From Clostridia bacterium (GTDB taxonomy: Bacteria; Bacillota; Clostridia; Christensenellales; Aristaeellaceae), in NCBI GenBank assembly GCA_900754755.1, contig CAAEEC010000046.1:1-5455 (forward strand): a DNA stretch of 5,455 nucleotides, given 5' to 3'. Positions 1 to 5,455 of the stretch are shown here, piece by piece. The stretch's first letter is position 1. The number at the start of each line of letters is the position of its first letter. The notes under the pieces are model-generated. The model saw only the letters and a program-made list of their open reading frames with translations. It searched no databases and was not told the DNA's origin. The translations under genes were made by a program, and so were the position numbers.

Positions 1-383
1 GCCAGGGCCAGCAACTTTGCGTCCGCCGAGAAAAAACTCGTTGGCATCCAGGGGTGATACTCCGTGAGGATATCGTCCGCCACATCGTGATACACCACCT
101 GCCGGGAAATCACGGTATCAAAAAGCTGCACATCTTCCGCCATGCCGCCCGCCGTGCCCACGACGAAAATCGCGCTGACGGGAAACGCATCGGCCAAAAT
201 CTGCGCCGCGACCGCCGCGTTCACCTTGCAAACCCCGCTGTAAACCGCCACTACATCCACGCCCTCCAGCGTGCCCAAGTAGAATGTCAACATAGCCTTT
301 CGTATGGTGCGCGGCGACGGGATATGCGCCAGCAGAGGCGCCAGTTCCGTGTCGCTGGGGCAAAGAATGCCCACTCTCTTCAT
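1..383 (-). CDS. mtnN: 5'-methylthioadenosine/S-adenosylhomocysteine nucleosidase-like protein (N-terminal part, runs off the left edge)
   Basis: The first 127 residues of a nucleoside phosphorylase/hydrolase superfamily protein are visible. Enzymes of this family cleave methylthioadenosine and S-adenosylhomocysteine to adenine plus the thio-ribose, in the cytoplasm, feeding methionine and SAM recycling. The protein starts MKRVGILCPSDTEL. Glu13 aligns without gaps to the catalytic-region Glu12 of E. coli MTAN. A segment like SG-x-x-KV-x-AA follows at residues 49-58, then the nucleobase/ribose loop GTAGG at 76-80 and the family-typical VVYHDVA stretch at 97-103. The C-terminal half, which would hold the second Glu and the catalytic Asp, lies outside the window, so activity cannot be judged. 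The ATG at 383-381 is chosen because AGGAGG lies 9 nt upstream. The gene follows serA on the same strand, but a terminator sits between them. Another member of the PNP/UDP phosphorylase superfamily is the main alternative. Confidence 0.83.
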   Translation of the reverse strand, partial: MKRVGILCPSDTELAPLLAHIPSPRTIRKAMLTFYLGTLEGVDVVAVYSGVCKVNAAVAAQILADAFPVSAIFVVGTAGGMAEDVQLFDTVISRQVVYHDVADDILTEYHPWMPTSFFSADAKLLAL

Positions 384-392
384 GAATGAATT

Positions 393-398
393 CCTCCT
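393..398 (-). promoter_or_regulatory. Ribosome binding site of the mtnN-like gene
   Basis: A perfect AGGAGG lies 9 nt before the ATG at 383. It begins only 8 nt after the T-run of the terminator at 407-439, so there is no room for a promoter between terminator and ribosome binding site. Confidence 0.85.
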
Positions 399-406
399 AT
401 CGTTAT

Positions 407-439
407 AAAAAAAGGGGACGTCCTTTGCAAGCCGTCCCC
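407..439 (-). terminator. Rho-independent terminator downstream of serA
   Basis: Read on the minus strand, GGGGACG (439-433) pairs perfectly with CGTCCCC (420-414) across a 12-nt loop, followed at once by seven T residues (413-407). The plus strand has no T-run after the stem, so it acts in one direction. It starts 24 nt after the serA stop codon and is the natural end of the serC-serA transcript. It also lies in the immediate 5' leader of the mtnN-like gene. Confidence 0.88.
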
Positions 440-463
440 CGCATGGAAAATGCCTTTGAATAT

Positions 464-1624
464 TTACAGCACGCGCACGCCGTACACGCCCTGTACCTTG
501 GAAAGGGACTGGATCACGTCTTCCGGCGCGACATCGTCCAGGTGCAAGACGGTGTAGGCGAACTTGCCCTTGGAACTATTGGTCATGTTATCGATGTTGA
601 TGTTGTCGTGCGCGATGGCGGAGGTGATCTGGCCCACCATGTTGGGCACGTTTGCATGCAGCACGGCCACGCGCTGGCCATCCGCCGCGCCCAGGTCGCA
701 GGCGGGATAGTTCACCGAGTTGCGGATCGCGCCATTCTTTAGATACATATCGATCTGGCGGCAGGCCATCACCACGCAGTTGTCCTCGCTCTCAGGCGTA
801 GACGCGCCCAGATGCGGGATGGCAATTACACCCTTTACGCCCAGCAGGGCCTCGTTCGGGAAATCGGTCACATAGGCGCGCAGATGGCCCGAGCGCAACG
901 CGGCCTTCACGGCGTCGTTATCGGCCAGTTCGCCGCGCGCGAAATTGAGTAACGCTGCGCCGGGCTTCATTTTGGCGAGGAATTCCTCGTTAATCATGCC
1001 GCGGGTAGCGTCCATCAGCGGCACATGCACGGTCACATAGTCGCTGGCGGCGAGCAGGTCGTCCTGCGATTTGGCGCGGCCGATGCTGCGAGAAAGCATC
1101 CAGGCATGCGCCACGGAAATGTAAGGATCGAAGCCAAGTGCCTTCATGCCCAGAGAATTGCCCGCGTTGGCTACCAGCGCGCCGATTTCACCCAGGCCAA
1201 TCACACCCAGCGTTTTGCCCATGATTTCAGGGCCGACAAATTTGTTCTTGCCTTTTTCCACCAGCTTGGCGACGCCCTCTTCGCCCTTGAGCGACTGGCA
1301 CCAGGCAATGCCGCCCACGATGTCGCGCGAGGCCAGCAACATGCCCGCCAGTACCAGTTCCTTCACGGCGTTGGCATTGGCGCCCGGGGTGTTAAAAACC
1401 ACCACGCCCTTCTCGCCAAAGGCGTCCAGGGGAATGTTGTTCACGCCTGCGCCCGCGCGCGCCACGCACTTGACGCTTTGCGGCAGGGCGAACTCGTGCA
1501 GATCTGCGCTACGCACCAATATGGCGTCCGGATTTTCCACCGTGGGGGAAACTTCGTATTCTTCCGCCGGAAGGATCTCCTTGTAGATGGGGGAAATCGT
1601 GTTCATGGTAAGAATTTTATACAT
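464..1624 (-). CDS. serA: D-3-phosphoglycerate dehydrogenase, short form with C-terminal ACT domain
   Basis: This cytoplasmic NAD-dependent enzyme oxidises 3-phosphoglycerate to 3-phosphohydroxypyruvate, the committed step of serine synthesis. The 386-residue protein has a substrate-binding part with ARAGAGVNNIP (55-65), then a Rossmann nucleotide fold with GLGEIG (143-148) and Asp166, the acidic residue expected for NAD preference. Catalytic candidates are Arg230 (NFARGEL), Glu258 and His271 (HLGAST). An ACT domain occupies about 318-386. The intervening domain of long-form enzymes is absent, as is usual at this length. His323, Asn325 and Asn343 align without gaps to the serine-binding His344, Asn346 and Asn364 of E. 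coli SerA, suggesting feedback inhibition by serine. The frame stays open to an ATG at 1645, but the ATG at 1624 is preferred because GGAGG (1638-1634) lies 9 nt before it. That start overlaps the serC stop by 8 nt (ATGTATAA), which indicates translational coupling. Confidence 0.96.
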   Translation of the reverse strand: MYKILTMNTISPIYKEILPAEEYEVSPTVENPDAILVRSADLHEFALPQSVKCVARAGAGVNNIPLDAFGEKGVVVFNTPGANANAVKELVLAGMLLASRDIVGGIAWCQSLKGEEGVAKLVEKGKNKFVGPEIMGKTLGVIGLGEIGALVANAGNSLGMKALGFDPYISVAHAWMLSRSIGRAKSQDDLLAASDYVTVHVPLMDATRGMINEEFLAKMKPGAALLNFARGELADNDAVKAALRSGHLRAYVTDFPNEALLGVKGVIAIPHLGASTPESEDNCVVMACRQIDMYLKNGAIRNSVNYPACDLGAADGQRVAVLHANVPNMVGQITSAIAHDNINIDNMTNSSKGKFAYTVLHLDDVAPEDVIQSLSKVQGVYGVRVL

Positions 1625-2702
1625 GGTGCGCAACCTCCGCTTCATACTGCTTCATGAAATCGACCAGCGCCTTCACGCCCTCGATGGGCATGGCGTTATA
1701 GATGCTGGCGCGCATGCCGCCCACCAGACGGTGGCCCTTCAAGTTGAGCAGGCCCGCGGCCGTCGCGGCCTTCACGAACGCCGCGTCTTTATCGGGATCG
1801 CCGGTGTTGAAGGTGACGTTCATGCGCGAGCGGAATTCCTTCTGCGCCACGGGATGGAACAGGCGGCTCTCATCCAGATAATCGTACAGCAGCGTTGCCT
1901 TTTCGATATTGACCTTTTCAATGGCCGCCACGCCGCCCTGCTCCTTGAGCCACTTGAGGCACAGGCCCGCCATGTAAATGGGATAGGTCGAGGGGGTGTT
2001 GACCATGCTGTTCGCCTCGGCCATTAGCTGCCAGTTCATGATTTTGGGGGTGATTTTCTGCGCGTTGCCGAGCAGATCCTTGCGCACAATGACCACCACT
2101 ACGCCCGCCGGGCCGATATTCTTCTGCGCGCCGGCGATGATGGCGCCGAACTTCGTCACATCGTACACTTCGGACAGGATGTTTGAGGACATATCCGCCA
2201 CCAGGGGTACCTGGGCCTCCGGCAGGTTCGTATAGCGCGTGCCGAAGATCGTGTTGTTCGTGGTGATATATAGGTAATCCGCTTGCGGGTTGAGTTTGGC
2301 AGGATCGATAGTGGGGATATACGTATAATTATCCGCCTTGGAACTGGCGACGACGTTGACATTGGTGTATTTTGCCGCCTCTTTGGCCGCGCCCGCGGCA
2401 AAATTGCCGCTATCTACATAGTCGGCGCTGCCGCGCACCGTGAGGTTCAGGGGCACGGCGGCGAATTGACCGGTCGCGCCGCCCTGTAGCAGGAGCACTT
2501 CATAGTCGTCGGGAATGGCCATCAGCTCGCGCAGGAGCGCGACCGTTTCATCGAAGATTTCCAGATAAATCTTGGAGCGATGGCTCATTTCCATCACACT
2601 CATGCCGCTACCGCGGAAGTTGGTCATTTCTTCCGCCGCCGTCGTTAAAGCGCTCAACGGCAGCATCGAAGGGCCAGCGGCAAAATTGTAAGCACGGTTC
2701 AT
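1617..2702 (-). CDS. serC: Phosphoserine aminotransferase
   Basis: This PLP enzyme transfers an amino group from glutamate to 3-phosphohydroxypyruvate, giving O-phosphoserine, the second step of serine synthesis; it acts in the cytoplasm as a fold-type I aminotransferase. The 361-residue length matches the family. Visible hallmarks are NFAAGPS near the N-terminus (6-12), the MEMSHRSK motif with His41 and Arg42 that helps bind the phosphate, GGATGQFAAVPLNL (74-87), TNNTIFGT (148-155), Asp170 expected to contact the PLP ring, Lys194 in AGAQKNIGP as the Schiff-base lysine, and the C-terminal GHRLVGGMRASIYNA signature. GGAGG lies 7 nt before the ATG at 2702. It is the first gene of a serC-serA operon with its own promoter at 2738-2766. 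Nothing appears broken. Assignment to SerC rather than another class V aminotransferase is secure because of the motifs and the adjacent serA. Confidence 0.97.
   Translation of the reverse strand: MNRAYNFAAGPSMLPLSALTTAAEEMTNFRGSGMSVMEMSHRSKIYLEIFDETVALLRELMAIPDDYEVLLLQGGATGQFAAVPLNLTVRGSADYVDSGNFAAGAAKEAAKYTNVNVVASSKADNYTYIPTIDPAKLNPQADYLYITTNNTIFGTRYTNLPEAQVPLVADMSSNILSEVYDVTKFGAIIAGAQKNIGPAGVVVVIVRKDLLGNAQKITPKIMNWQLMAEANSMVNTPSTYPIYMAGLCLKWLKEQGGVAAIEKVNIEKATLLYDYLDESRLFHPVAQKEFRSRMNVTFNTGDPDKDAAFVKAATAAGLLNLKGHRLVGGMRASIYNAMPIEGVKALVDFMKQYEAEVAHHV
1634..1638 (-). promoter_or_regulatory. Ribosome binding site that decides the serA start
   Basis: GGAGG on the minus strand lies 9 nt before the ATG at 1624 and inside the last codons of serC. 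It falls just after the alternative in-frame ATG at 1645, so it can only serve the shorter start. Confidence 0.8.
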
Positions 2703-2709
2703 ACGATCG

Positions 2710-2714
2710 CCTCC
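2710..2714 (-). promoter_or_regulatory. Ribosome binding site of serC
   Basis: GGAGG on the minus strand lies 7 nt before the serC ATG, in a leader of only about 28 nt from the predicted transcription start. That leader is too short for a T-box or riboswitch. Confidence 0.85.
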
Positions 2715-2717
2715 GAA

Positions 2718-2740
2718 AATATTGCTAGATATGCAATATT
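2718..2740 (-). promoter_or_regulatory. Candidate operator: perfect inverted repeat over the serC -10 and start site
   Basis: The sequence is AATATTGC-N7-GCAATATT, with two perfect 8-bp arms centred at 2729. The upstream arm shares three bases with the TATAAT box (2743-2738), and the predicted transcription start (about 2730-2732) falls in the 7-bp spacer. Only one arm would be transcribed, so this is more likely a DNA-binding site for a dimeric regulator than an RNA hairpin. Binding here should block RNA polymerase. The regulator is unknown and no binding has been shown. Confidence 0.5.
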
Positions 2741-2766
2741 ATACGCCTCTTCGTGCGATTTTGCAA
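2738..2766 (-). promoter_or_regulatory. Sigma-A type promoter of the serC-serA operon
   Basis: On the minus strand, TTGCAA (2766-2761) is a four-of-six match to TTGACA, followed by a 17-bp spacer and a perfect TATAAT (2743-2738). The predicted start is about 2730-2732, giving a leader of roughly 28-30 nt to the serC ATG. The probable terminator at 2830-2866 lies just upstream, which supports an independent transcription unit. Confidence 0.85.
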
Positions 2767-2829
2767 GGGCATTCGCAATAAATTCGCGTGAAAATGCATG
2801 CGCTGCTGAAAAACGCTGCAAAAGGACAC

Positions 2830-2866
2830 GAAAATGGCTTGCGGGTAGACAAACCGCCCGCAAGCC
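2830..2866 (-). terminator. Probable Rho-independent terminator of the ABC exporter operon
   Basis: On the minus strand, GGCTTGCGGG (2866-2857) pairs over 10 perfect base pairs with CCCGCAAGCC (2845-2836) around an 11-nt loop. It is followed by ATTTTC and, a little further, another TTTT. The T-run is short and interrupted, so efficiency is uncertain. The plus strand has no T-run after the stem. It lies about 160 nt after the ABC stop codon and before the serC promoter, which fits the end of the upstream transcript. Confidence 0.68.
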
Positions 2867-3028
2867 GCTCTGCCATTGGCGCGCAAACTGGCGCTATAGC
2901 TGCTCAAAAAGGCATTGTCTGGCGAAGAACAACATCTCCCGCCCATTTTGAATGTTTCTCCAATCCGTGCTTCCTACATATTTTTGCATGAAAGCTACCC
3001 AGCTTATGGAGATTTTCGTCCTGTCCAT

Positions 3029-4840
3029 CTATGTCAACCCTGTTTGCGTGCGGTACATGGCAGCATATTTCCCGTTGAGCGCCATGAGCTGTTCGTGCGT
3101 GCCCTGTTCGGCAATCGCGCCATCCTCCATCAAAAGAATCCACTGCGAATCCCGAATGGTCGAAAGCCGGTGCGCGATGATGAAAGACGTGCGGTTTTCG
3201 CAGATTTTCAGCATGGCGCGGCGGATCTTTTGCTCTGTGACAGTATCCACCGAGCTGGTCGCTTCATCCAAGATCAGGATCGGCGCGTTGGCGAGGATGG
3301 CCCGCGCGATGGTGATCAACTGGCGTTCTCCCTGCGAAAGCTCTTGTCCGCCCTGCGAAAGGATGGTATCATACCCCGCGGGCAGGCGCTCGATAAAGCT
3401 ATCCGCTCCGGCCATTTGCGCGGCCTGGCGAATCTGCTCCATCGTGGCCTCGGGGTGCCCGTAGCAGATGTTGTCGCGCACAGAAATGGCGAACAACGCC
3501 GTATCCTGCAGCACCGCGCCAAAAGCCGCGCGCAAATCCTGCAAGCGGTAATCCCGCAGGTCGTGCCCATCGAGCAGGATGCTCCCTTCCGTAACGTCGT
3601 AGAACCGCGTAAGCAACTGGATGATGGTGGTTTTGCCCGAACCCGTAGCGCCCACGATGGCCACCTGCGTTCCCGCCGGAATTTTGAGGGAAATGTCCCG
3701 CAGCACGAGCCGGTCTGGCGTATAGCCAAATTTCACATGCCGCAGTTCGATATCGCCACGCGGATGCGCCAGCGGAAGCGCGTTTTCCTTATCTTTGGGC
3801 TCGGGCGCTTCATCCAAGATTTCAAACACGCGCTCCGCGCCTGCCACAGCGGTTTGAAAATTGTTGTAGATATTGGCGATCTCTACAAAGGGCCGTGTGA
3901 ACTGGCGCACATAGAGCAGGAAGCTGGTAATTAGGCCGATATTGGAAATCGCGCCATTCACAAACAAAATACCGCTGAGCACCGCAATGGCCAGATAGCA
4001 CAGGTTGTTGATTACGTTCATCAAGGGCATCAGGTAACCCGACCAAATCAGCGCGCGAATGGATACGCGGCACAGCGTGTTGTTCTTTTCCGCGAATTCG
4101 CGCTCCATTTCTTCTTCGCGGCAAAAGGCCTTCACGACGGATAAGCCCGAAATGCTTTCCTCCACTTGCCCATTCAGTTGGCCCAGACTCTTTTGTTGCT
4201 GCGCAAAGAGTTTGCGCGTGCGCTTGGTGACGGTTTTGGTTAAGAGAAAGATCAGCAGCACGCCGCACAGCGAAACCAGCGTTAAAAGCGGGCTGAGCGC
4301 GAGCATGGCGCAGAAAATTCCCGCGATGGTGAAACCATAGGTGAGCAAAAGCGTGAGCGAATTGGAAATCGTCGTGCTGATGTTGTCCACATCGTTGGTC
4401 AGGCGGCTCATCAATTCGCCATGCTGATGCCGGTCAAAAAACGCGAGCGGCAGCGTGCGGATGTGGGCAAAGAGCGTTTTGCGAATGTGGTGAATGATGC
4501 GCTGCCCAATGGACGCCATAAAAAACGCCTGCAAAAATTTCACCAACCAGTCGCACACATACAGCCCTGTCAGGCAGCACAAAATCCATATGACCGCGTC
4601 GCCCTGGCTGATCGCGGTCACAGCCGCTCCTGTCGCATAGGGCGAAAGAATGGAAGCGCCCGAAGCCAGTGCGGACAGGAGCAAAATCCACCCGAGTCCG
4701 CCGCGCTGCCCACGCGTAAGTTGCCAAAGGCGCGTCAGCGTACCCTTCATGTTTTTGGGTTTTACCACCACGCCGCCGCGTCCTGGCCGGAAAATTCCCG
4801 TGAGATTGGCAGGCGGCGCCACACCTTTCTTTTCAGCCAT
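3029..4840 (-). CDS. Heterodimeric ABC exporter, half-transporter with the consensus catalytic residues (YfiC/TM288-like)
   Basis: This is a membrane half-transporter of 603 residues with an N-terminal transmembrane domain and a C-terminal ATPase domain. The GRGGVVVKPKN-x-KGTL region (20-35) is typical of the second subunit of Bacillota heterodimeric exporters. About six hydrophobic segments are seen at roughly 52-75, 82-105, 161-182, 184-202, 267-295 and 300-316. The ATPase domain (about 362-603) has A-loop Tyr373, Walker A GATGSGKT (397-404), Q-loop Gln445, signature LSQGE (501-505, departing from LSGGQ), Walker B ILILDE (521-526) with catalytic Glu526, and switch His557. The ATG at 4840 is chosen over the in-frame ATG at 4918 because GGAGG lies 8 nt upstream and the start overlaps the partner's stop by 8 nt (ATGGCTGA). 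The substrate cannot be told from sequence; relatives export drugs, lipids or peptides. Confidence 0.92.
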   Translation of the reverse strand: MAEKKGVAPPANLTGIFRPGRGGVVVKPKNMKGTLTRLWQLTRGQRGGLGWILLLSALASGASILSPYATGAAVTAISQGDAVIWILCCLTGLYVCDWLVKFLQAFFMASIGQRIIHHIRKTLFAHIRTLPLAFFDRHQHGELMSRLTNDVDNISTTISNSLTLLLTYGFTIAGIFCAMLALSPLLTLVSLCGVLLIFLLTKTVTKRTRKLFAQQQKSLGQLNGQVEESISGLSVVKAFCREEEMEREFAEKNNTLCRVSIRALIWSGYLMPLMNVINNLCYLAIAVLSGILFVNGAISNIGLITSFLLYVRQFTRPFVEIANIYNNFQTAVAGAERVFEILDEAPEPKDKENALPLAHPRGDIELRHVKFGYTPDRLVLRDISLKIPAGTQVAIVGATGSGKTTIIQLLTRFYDVTEGSILLDGHDLRDYRLQDLRAAFGAVLQDTALFAISVRDNICYGHPEATMEQIRQAAQMAGADSFIERLPAGYDTILSQGGQELSQGERQLITIARAILANAPILILDEATSSVDTVTEQKIRRAMLKICENRTSFIIAHRLSTIRDSQWILLMEDGAIAEQGTHEQLMALNGKYAAMYRTQTGLT

Positions 4841-5455
4841 TTTCCGCGCCTCCAATCTGCGAGCGGTAGATCGCCCGGTAAGTTTCGCAAGATGCCAGCA
4901 ATTCCGCGTGCGTGCCAAAGCCCTGCAGCGCGCCGTTGTCCAGACATAGGATGCGGTCGGCGCGCATCACAGTGGAAACGCGCTGGCTGATGAGCAGCAC
5001 CGTCGTGCCGTCCGCTGCGCTCTTCAGGCCGCGGAGCACGGCGGCTTCCGTTTGCGCGTCCAGCGCGCTGGTGCAATCGTCCAAAATCAAAATGCGCGGC
5101 CGCCGTACGAGCGCGCGGGCAATGGAAAGCCGCTGCTTTTGCCCGCCGGAAAGGTTCACGCCGCCCTGGTCCAGCAGCGTGTCATAGCCCTGCGCGCTCG
5201 CTTCAATAAATTCTTCCGCGCAGGCGGCCTTTGCCGCCGCGCGAAGCTCTTCGTCGCTGGCGTCCGCGCGGCCCCAACGCAAATTTTCGCAAATTTTGCC
5301 GCTGAAGAGCAGCGCTTTTTGCGGCACCACTGCTACGGCGTCGCGCAGCCATTTTGTATCGATTTGCGTCACGTCGCAGCCATCCAGCCACACCGTGCCC
5401 TGCGTCGCGTCATAAAACCGGGGAACCAGGTTGACGAGCGTGGTTTTTCCGGAAC
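4833..5455 (-). CDS. Heterodimeric ABC exporter, half-transporter with degenerate ATP site (C-terminal part, cut by the right edge)
   Basis: The last 206 residues of an ABC ATPase domain are visible; the frame is open to the window edge inside Walker A (first residues SGKTT), so the transmembrane domain lies outside. Counting from the first visible residue, there is a Q-loop at Gln45 (VVPQKALLF), a canonical signature LSGGQ (101-105), Walker B ILILDD (121-126) with Asp126 in place of the catalytic Glu, D-loop SALD (129-132), and Gln157 where the switch His normally sits (ISQRVST). This Asp/Gln pattern is known from the degenerate-site subunit of heterodimeric exporters such as TM287, so it is a family trait rather than decay. 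The gene overlaps the next one by 8 nt, which supports co-translation of the two halves. The operon promoter is not in the window. Confidence 0.92.
   Translation of the reverse strand, partial: SGKTTLVNLVPRFYDATQGTVWLDGCDVTQIDTKWLRDAVAVVPQKALLFSGKICENLRWGRADASDEELRAAAKAACAEEFIEASAQGYDTLLDQGGVNLSGGQKQRLSIARALVRRPRILILDDCTSALDAQTEAAVLRGLKSAADGTTVLLISQRVSTVMRADRILCLDNGALQGFGTHAELLASCETYRAIYRSQIGGAENG
4849..4853 (-). promoter_or_regulatory. Ribosome binding site that decides the start of the downstream ABC gene
   Basis: GGAGG on the minus strand lies 8 nt before the ATG at 4840, within the last codons of the upstream ABC gene. It supports the 603-residue protein over a 629-residue version starting at 4918. 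Confidence 0.8.

Larger units (their letters stand above)
2703..3028. other. Intergenic region between the ABC exporter operon and serC
   Basis: These 326 nt hold the terminator, promoter, candidate operator and serC ribosome binding site listed separately. The remaining stretch, 2867-3028, is the 3' untranslated part of the ABC transcript. It is less GC-rich than the genes and has only weak hairpins. A 44-codon minus-strand reading frame (3028-2894) begins with ATG directly after the ABC stop codon. It has only a weak AGGG upstream, uses codons such as ATA, AGA and AGG that look unlike the neighbours, and resembles no family I know. I do not call it a gene. Confidence 0.7.

Noticed and set aside
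440..520. Possible promoter for the nucleosidase gene at the end of serA, with a TAAATA-like -10 near the serA stop codon
   Set aside because: No -35-like hexamer was found at 16-18 bp spacing, so the match is too weak to call.
1625..1645. Seven-codon longer serA start (ATG at 1645)
   Set aside because: The only good ribosome binding site (1638-1634) lies inside this extension, and the start at 1624 gives the usual family N-terminus and a tight overlap with serC.
1025..1657. 210-codon plus-strand frame opposite serA
   Set aside because: The opposite strand encodes a complete SerA with all motifs; this is a complementary-strand shadow rich in Arg, His and Ala.
2725..2946. 73-codon minus-strand frame with a GGAG about 11 nt upstream
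   Set aside because: It runs through the terminator hairpin, the serC promoter and most of the candidate operator, and the product is compositionally odd with no recognisable domain.
2996..3008. Small hairpin AAGCT-N4-AGCTT-like just after the ABC stop codon
   Set aside because: The stem is only about 5 bp and has no T-run; the 10-bp stem at 2836-2866 is a far better terminator.
2915..3934. 339-codon plus-strand frame opposite the ABC gene
   Set aside because: It is antisense to a gene with clear Walker A, signature and Walker B motifs. Its product is Arg/His-rich, as expected for the complement of a GC-rich coding region.
4841..4918. 26-residue N-terminal extension of the downstream ABC gene (ATG at 4918)
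   Set aside because: It would overlap the upstream ABC gene by more than 80 nt; the ATG at 4840 has a good ribosome binding site and gives the family-typical N-terminus.
4833..5393. Reading the upstream ABC gene as a short protein starting at the GTG at 5393
   Set aside because: The frame stays open to the window edge and includes Walker A residues upstream of that GTG, so it is a truncated view of a longer gene.

Overview
This window reads as an ordinary chromosomal segment of an anaerobic-type Bacillota (Clostridia-like) bacterium. The basis is strong AGGAGG/GGAGG ribosome binding sites, a near-consensus sigma-A promoter, hairpin-plus-T-run terminators, and protein styles typical of Clostridia. 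Base composition is moderately GC-rich and third codon positions are GC-leaning. All five recognisable genes are on the minus strand, so transcription runs from high to low coordinates. No rRNA, tRNA, CRISPR array or mobile element was seen. The genus cannot be assigned from the sequence alone.

Layout in transcription order. (1) 5455-4833: the 3' part of an ABC exporter half-transporter gene, cut by the window edge inside Walker A. (2) 4840-3029: a complete second ABC exporter half-transporter whose start overlaps the first gene's stop by 8 nt. Together they form a heterodimeric exporter with one consensus and one degenerate ATP site. (3) 3028-2703: a 326-nt intergenic region with a probable terminator (about 2830-2866), a strong promoter (2738-2766) and a perfect inverted repeat lying across the -10 element and predicted start site (2718-2740). 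(4) 2702-1617: serC, phosphoserine aminotransferase. (5) 1624-464: serA, D-3-phosphoglycerate dehydrogenase with a C-terminal ACT domain, overlapping serC by 8 nt. (6) 439-407: an intrinsic terminator. (7) 383-1: the N-terminal half of a methylthioadenosine/S-adenosylhomocysteine nucleosidase-type gene, running off the left edge.

SerA and SerC catalyse the first two steps of serine synthesis from 3-phosphoglycerate. They appear to be one translationally coupled operon with its own promoter. The phosphatase for the third step is not in the window. The nucleosidase acts in recycling of S-adenosylmethionine by-products and is separated from serA by a terminator. The ABC pair is a separate upstream transcription unit with no visible functional link to serine synthesis.

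I found no sign of a wholly new system. The items most worth a second look are the palindrome over the serC promoter, the terminator placed directly in front of the nucleosidase ribosome binding site, and the residue-level asymmetry of the ABC pair.
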